DNA of 16,446 bases, from contig JBKPDO010000177.1 in assembly GCA_046727955.1 (NCBI GenBank), positions 1-16,446 of the forward strand. Reading direction: 5' to 3'. Both the position numbers and the translations under genes were made by a program. This document shows, one piece after another, positions 12,825 through 16,446 of this stretch (the first letter of the stretch is position 1; the number at the start of each line of letters is the position of its first letter). Origin of the DNA: DASVXQ01 sp046727955. GTDB lineage: Bacteria; Actinomycetota; CALGFH01. The notes beneath the pieces are model-generated. The model was not told the DNA's origin, made no database searches, and saw only the letters and a list, made by a program, of their open reading frames with translations.

Positions 12825-14900
12825 ATGCAGACGTTCAGCGACCTGCGCGGGGAGCGGCGGCGGCCGGCCGTCGAGCTGCCCCTGTTCGAGGCGCCCGCCG
12901 TCGTCCGCACCTTCGACACCCCCGAGTTCCGCGGCATCACCTTCTACGAGGTCGAGGCCAAATCGATCCTCAACCACGTCCCCCCCGCCAGCCGCATGGG
13001 CTTCGAATGGACCATCAACGTCTACAGGGGCTGCTCTCACGCCTGCAGTTACTGTGTATCTGGTGACACTCTGATTCTGACGGCGGACGGGCGCACCAAA
13101 CAGCTGGCCGATGTGCGGGTCGGGGACGCCATTTACGGAACCGTCTTCGACGGAAAATATCGCCGATACGTGGTCACGGAAGTGCTCGACCATTGGTTCA
13201 CGGTCAAGCCCGCGTACCGCGTCATCCTCGAGGATGGGACGGAGCTCATCGCCAGCGGCGACCACCGCTTCCTCACCCGCCGCGGATGGAAGCACGTAAC
13301 CGGCTCCGAGCAGGGCCGGCACCGGCGGCCACACCTGACCGTCAACGGCAAGCTGATGGGCACGGGAAAGTTCGCATCACCCCCGAAGGACGGGCCGGAG
13401 TACCGGCGTGGCTACCTCTGCGGGATGATCCGTGGCGATGGTCATCTCAGCTCTCCCACCTACCTGCGGCCTGGTCGAAGTCCAACGACGGTTTTCAAAT
13501 TCCGCTTGGCGCTCGTGGACCTCGAAGCGCTTCGTCGAGCCCGCAGATATCTTGCGGAACTCGACGTGGTCCTTGACGAGTTCGTATTCCAGGAAGCCGT
13601 CGGCACCAGAAAGCAGATGACGGCGATTGGCACTGGTGTGCATCGCGTTGTGGCCATCGTAGAGGAGGCCGTCACCTGGCCACATGCTCCGACAGCGGAA
13701 TGGTGCAAGGGATTTTTAGCCGGCGTCTTCGACGCCGAGGGCAGCTACAACAGCAATGGTACCATTCGTATCTGCAACACAGATCAGGAGATCATCGACC
13801 AGATCATCTGGTGCCTGCGGCGCTTCGAATTCTCCTACGTCATCGAGAGACGGAACCTCGACAGGGTGAAACCCGTAACGGATATCCGGATCGTCGGCGG
13901 ACTCCGCGAACATCTGCGTTTCTTCCACACCGTCGACCCGGCGATCACCCGCAAGCGCACGATCGACGGCATGGCGTTGAAGAGCGACGCCCCGCTCCGG
14001 GTCGTGTCGATCGAACCGCTGGGCGTGGACCTGCCGCTGTACGACATCACCACCGGAACGGGCGATTTCATCGCAAACGGTATAGTTTCTCATAATTGCT
14101 TCGCTCGCCCGTCCCATACCTACCTGAACTTCAACGCCGGCCGCGACTTCGAGACCAAGGTGGTGGTGAAGGTCAACGCGCCGGAGGTGCTGCGGCGCGA
14201 GCTGCGGCGGCCGTCGTGGTCCGGCGCGCACGTGGCGATGGGCACCAACACGGATCCGTACCAGCGCTGCGAGGGCCGCTACCGGCTGACCAGAGGCGTG
14301 CTCAAGGCGTTGCGGGACTACGCCACCCCCTGCTCGATCCTCACCAAGTCGCCCCTGCTGCTACGCGACCTCGACCTGTTCACCGAGCTCGCCGAGGTCG
14401 CCGGGTTCGCCGCGAGCCTGTCCATCGGCACGCTCGACGAGGAGGTCTGGCGCCGCGCCGAGCCCGGGACACCGCATCCGCGGGCGCGCATGGAGGCGGT
14501 CAAGGCGCTGAACCGGGCGGGCGTGCCCTGCGGCGTGGTGATCGCCCCGGTCCTGCCCCGGATCTCTGACTCCCCCGCCCAGCTCAGGGAGGTTGTCCGG
14601 GCCGCCGCCGAGGCGGGTGCGACCCACGTCTCGCCGATCACGCTTCACCTGCGCCCGGGCGTGAAGGAGGAGTTCATGCCCTGGCTGGAGCGCGAGTTCC
14701 CCGACCTCGTAGCCGGCTACCGGCGCATGTACCGCGGCTCCAACGCGCCCAAGGCAATCAGAGAGGCGATCGGCGAGCGCGTCCAGGCAGTCAAGCGCCA
14801 CCACCCGGCCGCGCACCTCGCCGAGCCGATCACCTCGCGGCTGACCCCCGCAGGAGGGCATCCCGACCCACTCGGCGAGCAGCTCAGCCTGCTCGGCTGA
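12825..14900 (+). CDS. Rv2578c-type radical SAM protein interrupted by an intein
   Basis: The 691-residue precursor splits into an N-extein (1-76), an intein (77-424) and a C-extein (425-691). Joining the exteins gives a 343-residue SPL-like radical SAM protein, close to the length of mycobacterial Rv2578c. The spliced 4Fe-4S motif reads CSHACSYC (CxxxCxxC), preceded by EWTINVYRG and followed by FARPSHTYLNF. GTNTDPYQRCE, ILTKSPLLLRDLDL, SIGTLDE and VSPITLHLR are typical of the COG1533 group. The enzyme binds S-adenosylmethionine and a 4Fe-4S cluster; its substrate is unknown. ATG 12825 begins the conserved N-terminus; upstream open frame lies over the preceding small gene. The exteins are much richer in GC than the intein. 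The stop codon lies in the 20-bp repeat at 14882-14901. Confidence 0.94.
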   Translation: MQTFSDLRGERRRPAVELPLFEAPAVVRTFDTPEFRGITFYEVEAKSILNHVPPASRMGFEWTINVYRGCSHACSYCVSGDTLILTADGRTKQLADVRVGDAIYGTVFDGKYRRYVVTEVLDHWFTVKPAYRVILEDGTELIASGDHRFLTRRGWKHVTGSEQGRHRRPHLTVNGKLMGTGKFASPPKDGPEYRRGYLCGMIRGDGHLSSPTYLRPGRSPTTVFKFRLALVDLEALRRARRYLAELDVVLDEFVFQEAVGTRKQMTAIGTGVHRVVAIVEEAVTWPHAPTAEWCKGFLAGVFDAEGSYNSNGTIRICNTDQEIIDQIIWCLRRFEFSYVIERRNLDRVKPVTDIRIVGGLREHLRFFHTVDPAITRKRTIDGMALKSDAPLRVVSIEPLGVDLPLYDITTGTGDFIANGIVSHNCFARPSHTYLNFNAGRDFETKVVVKVNAPEVLRRELRRPSWSGAHVAMGTNTDPYQRCEGRYRLTRGVLKALRDYATPCSILTKSPLLLRDLDLFTELAEVAGFAASLSIGTLDEEVWRRAEPGTPHPRARMEAVKALNRAGVPCGVVIAPVLPRISDSPAQLREVVRAAAEAGATHVSPITLHLRPGVKEEFMPWLEREFPDLVAGYRRMYRGSNAPKAIREAIGERVQAVKRHHPAAHLAEPITSRLTPAGGHPDPLGEQLSLLG
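13053..14096 (+). mobile_element. Full-length LAGLIDADG intein in the radical SAM gene
   Basis: The intein has 348 residues. Numbered within it: block A starts at Cys1 (CVSGDTLILTADG); block B is LEDGTELIASGDHRF with His71; the two homing-endonuclease motifs are YLCGMIRGDG (121-130, Asp129) and FLAGVFDAEG (221-230, Glu229); block F is PLYDITTGTGDFIANG; block G is IVSHN with His347 and Asn348, followed by Cys+1 of the C-extein. All class 1 splicing residues are present and both endonuclease motifs keep an acidic residue, so splicing and homing may both be active. Composition differs from the host gene: 29 of 60 G+C at 13741-13800 against 44 of 60 at 14161-14220. This supports acquisition by homing. 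Confidence 0.95.
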
Positions 14901-14901
14901 G
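14882..14901. repeat. Left copy of 20-bp direct repeat (hairpin)
   Basis: This 20-bp sequence is identical to 15805-15824. It contains an inverted repeat, CTCAGCC-TGCTC-GGCTGAG (7-bp arms, 5-nt loop). It spans the last codons and TGA stop (14898-14900) of the radical SAM gene. It may be a terminator that also served as an insertion target. Confidence 0.85.
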
Positions 14902-14976
14902 GGGGCACAGCATCATAGGCCGAGTGGGACTGGGCCTGGCTGGCCGATCCTCCGTAACGTGAGAGGGTCCCGTGAC

Positions 14977-15381
14977 TCAGGCAAACTCCAGTTCGTACTT
15001 ACCAGTTGCCTCCGTCTCGCTAGGCTCGGCGATGTTAAAGGTGAACGTCCCGGTCTGCCACAGATATGCAATAAACATCCCAATCGTGGCACTTGGCGCT
15101 ACATGATGCAGGTCTCGGGAGGGTTCGCCTGCGCTCGCCTCCTTGATGGTGGCGACCGTCATGCTGCTCGAACCGGCACGAACGCAAAGGGTGACGGGAG
15201 TCCCAATAGACTCGATGCGCTGAACGATCTCGCTTACCGCGTCATCCACGGACGCAACGACGATTGGACACTCGCCTGAGCTGTTGATGGCCACGGAGCT
15301 GCGGAAATCCGGGTTCATACGAAGCATCGCGACCACCTCACGCGCGGTCGCCAGCCGATCGTCACTTACCTCTCGAGACAT
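14977..15381 (-). CDS. Hypothetical protein, second gene of the cassette
   Basis: I do not recognise this 134-residue protein. It begins MSREVSDDRLATAREVVAML and has mixed helices and strands (CPIVVASVDDAVSEIVQRIESIG, PVTLCVRAGSSSMTVATIKEA, ATIGMFIAYLWQTGTFTFNI) with no transmembrane segment beyond the one moderately hydrophobic stretch around ATIGMFIAYLW. The ATG at 15381 is chosen because GGAGG lies 7 nt upstream; a longer in-frame reading lies inside the preceding gene. It overlaps that gene by 20 bp, so the pair is probably translated together. Low GC content and compact overlap suggest a transferred two-gene module, perhaps the partner of a toxin-like protein, but that is inference. Confidence 0.7.
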   Translation of the reverse strand: MSREVSDDRLATAREVVAMLRMNPDFRSSVAINSSGECPIVVASVDDAVSEIVQRIESIGTPVTLCVRAGSSSMTVATIKEASAGEPSRDLHHVAPSATIGMFIAYLWQTGTFTFNIAEPSETEATGKYELEFA

Positions 15382-15793
15382 TGAAGTACCTCCGCCGGTT
15401 CTCCGCCCACTCATCGAAGACGACCGCCTCAGCTCTGGCATAGCCCTCTTCAATGCGATCCAGGCTGCAGATCTCCTCCGTCATCGACTCTACCCGTCCA
15501 TGCTTGAAGAGATGGAGATGCACCCTACCGTGGCTACAGTCATATCTGACCACATCGTGCCATTTACCGTCGACACTGATTTGCTGGATTATCGCAAAAT
15601 CTACGACTTGCTTGTACAGCCCTAGCACCTGACGAACGACAATCCTGTCTTGATCGCTCAAGTAGATATGGTAAGAGACCCAATCCGTCTCCTCGTACTG
15701 ATCGTTCTCATCGGTCGACGAGCGCTGCTCAGGCCTGCCTGAGATCTCCGGAAGCCGACTCTCGCGCCGATGACGACCCTTGGCCTTGGTCAT
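15362..15793 (-). CDS. Hypothetical protein with His-rich motif, first gene of the cassette
   Basis: The 143-residue protein has a basic, polar N-terminus (about 1-35), then a beta-rich core: WVSYHIYLSDQDRIVVRQVL, QISVDGKWHDVVRYD and CSHGRVHLHLFKHG. The last segment packs His88, His92, His94 and His98 behind an Arg-Tyr-Asp. This recalls the R-x-D-x-x-H pattern of small families such as DUF7718 or the TumE-type toxins, but I cannot confirm membership. A C-terminal helix (RAEAVVFDEWAENRRRYF) follows. The ATG at 15793 lacks a good ribosome site. It lies 13 bp after the stop of the upstream gene at 15807, so it may be expressed by read-through from that gene. Confidence 0.7.
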   Translation of the reverse strand: MTKAKGRHRRESRLPEISGRPEQRSSTDENDQYEETDWVSYHIYLSDQDRIVVRQVLGLYKQVVDFAIIQQISVDGKWHDVVRYDCSHGRVHLHLFKHGRVESMTEEICSLDRIEEGYARAEAVVFDEWAENRRRYFNVSRGK

Positions 15794-15804
15794 GTGGAGC
15801 GCCC

Positions 15805-15824
15805 GCTCAGCCTGCTCGGCTGAG
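15805..15824. repeat. Right copy of 20-bp direct repeat (hairpin)
   Basis: It is identical over 20 bp to 14882-14901 and has the same 7-bp hairpin. It covers the stop codon (15807-15809, minus strand) of the partial gene to its right. Identity ends sharply on both sides: flanking bases differ from those at the left copy. Confidence 0.85.
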
Positions 15825-16446
15825 AGGGAGGTCGTCGCCGGCGGCGATCAGCGCCGAGCCGATCACCGTCTCGGCCTGCTCGCCGAGCTGGGCGGTCGCG
15901 GGCAGGTGAGGGGGCGGTGGGTCGATCTCCGCGACGCCGAGCGCGACCAGAGGATCCAGGAAGACCGCGGCGACCGCGCGCAGCAGCCATTCCCCCGCCG
16001 GCAGGTCGAGGCCGTGAGCCACCGCGTCGACCAAGCCGCCGAGGGCGATCTCGACACCGGCGGGCAGGCCGAACAGCAGCCGGAGCACGCGAGTCCTGCC
16101 CTGGTGCAGGACGGCGACGGCTGCGGCGCCGTCGAGCATCTCGCGCCACCGCACCCGGTGGCACCAGGCGGCGTAGACCAGGCCGGCGCGCAGGCCGGAG
16201 TCGAGCTGCCTCCAGGGATGGCGCAGCGTCGTCGCCTCGATCCGGTCGCCGCGGTCGCGCACGAGCCCGATCGCCTCGGCCAGGGCGCGCAGCAGCTCGA
16301 CCGCTGCCAGGTCACGCGGGCTCAGTGGGCCGGATGGCAGAGGTGGGCCGCCCGGGCCGCCCGGGCCGCCCGGGCCGCCGGGGTCCGGGCGACCGGGGCC
16401 GCCCGGGTTCGACGGCGGGATCAGCTCGAGGGCGTCGGCGGCCAGC
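15807..16446 (-). CDS. Unknown protein with collagen-like Gly-Gly-Pro tract, 5' partial
   Basis: The minus-strand frame is open from the window edge to the TGA at 15809-15807, giving 213 visible residues. Reading inward: LAADALELIPPSNPGGPGRPD, a (GGP)n tract of about five units, PLPSGPLSPRDLAAVELLRALAEAIGLVRDRG, then RHPWRQLDSGLRAGLVYAAWCHRVRWREM and a hydrophobic helical C-terminus (VLRLLFGLPAGVEIALGGLVDAVAHGLDL). I do not recognise the family. The Gly-Pro tract is probably a flexible linker. A shorter start at the GTG at 16262 exists, but the clear coding character upstream of it argues for a longer protein beginning outside the window. Its stop lies inside the right repeat of the cassette. 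Confidence 0.65.
   Translation of the reverse strand, partial: LAADALELIPPSNPGGPGRPDPGGPGGPGGPGGPPLPSGPLSPRDLAAVELLRALAEAIGLVRDRGDRIEATTLRHPWRQLDSGLRAGLVYAAWCHRVRWREMLDGAAAVAVLHQGRTRVLRLLFGLPAGVEIALGGLVDAVAHGLDLPAGEWLLRAVAAVFLDPLVALGVAEIDPPPPHLPATAQLGEQAETVIGSALIAAGDDLPLSRAG
16345..16380. repeat. 9-bp tandem repeat encoding Gly-Gly-Pro
   Basis: Four units of GGGCCGCCC (the last with one change) run head to tail inside the partial gene. Read on the minus strand they encode Pro-Gly-Gly. The length is a multiple of three, so copy number can vary without a frameshift. Confidence 0.85.

Larger units (their letters stand above)
14902..15804. mobile_element. Candidate inserted cassette of 903 bp with two genes
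   Basis: The segment lies exactly between the two 20-bp direct repeats and carries two overlapping minus-strand genes with no recombinase. Its base composition is unlike the flanks: 26 of 60 G+C at 15541-15600 against 44 of 60 at 16021-16080. Removing it with one repeat would bring together the stop codons of two convergent genes with a 17-bp overlap. The configuration is what a site-specific or target-duplicating insertion leaves. No terminal inverted repeats were found, so the mechanism is unknown. Confidence 0.55.

Noticed and set aside
14882..14901. tRNA or tmRNA 3' end as the insertion target of the cassette
   Set aside because: The duplicated 20 bp is the 3' end of a protein gene with a simple hairpin; no cloverleaf or CCA end can be drawn around either copy.
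14902..15804. Terminal inverted repeats or a transposase in the low-GC cassette
   Set aside because: The inner ends show no convincing inverted repeat, and neither encoded protein has transposase or recombinase motifs, so an insertion sequence is not supported.

Overview
The window is very GC-rich DNA, most likely from an actinomycetote. The evidence is the strong G/C third-position bias, a UvrD2-type helicase with a C-terminal HRDC domain, a radical SAM protein of the Rv2578c type, a Leu/Phe/Val-type dehydrogenase, and GTG starts. I cannot fix the class or genus. Within this background lie three lower-GC insertions: 8470-9692, 13053-14096 and 14902-15804.

Layout. (1) 1-5008, minus strand: a histidine-utilisation operon in transcription order hutH, a 365-bp repeat-filled spacer, hutU, hutI, and the start of one more gene that leaves the window. 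hutU/hutI overlap by GTGA and hutI/next gene by TGATG, so the distal part is tightly coupled. (2) 5273-6360, plus strand: a small zinc-ribbon protein and a histidine phosphatase. (3) 6300-8306, minus strand: a UvrD2-like helicase that converges on and overlaps the phosphatase gene. (4) 8470-9692: a lower-GC block with a BrnT/BrnA-like toxin-antitoxin pair (minus) and a divergent DUF6941-like gene (plus), separated by an AT-rich palindromic control region. (5) 9749-12403: phenylacetate-CoA ligase (minus) and an amino-acid dehydrogenase (plus), divergently transcribed. (6) 12478-14900, plus strand: a small Cys/His protein and a radical SAM gene interrupted by an intein. (7) 14902-16446, minus strand: a low-GC two-gene cassette flanked by a perfect 20-bp direct repeat, then a partial gene with a collagen-like Gly-Gly-Pro tract.

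The genes partly fit a theme of amino-acid breakdown. HutH, HutU and HutI convert histidine through urocanate and imidazolonepropionate to formiminoglutamate. The dehydrogenase would oxidatively deaminate a branched-chain or aromatic amino acid, and PaaK would activate phenylacetate, a possible phenylalanine product.

Three observations stand out. First, a 348-residue LAGLIDADG intein is inserted immediately before the third cysteine of the CxxxCxxC radical SAM cluster motif, so splicing is needed to build the intact motif. Second, a promoterless-looking 903-bp two-gene cassette sits at a hairpin between two convergent genes; a 20-bp duplication preserves both stop codons. Third, the hutH-hutU spacer holds a 60-bp tandem repeat in which each full unit carries two perfect hairpins.
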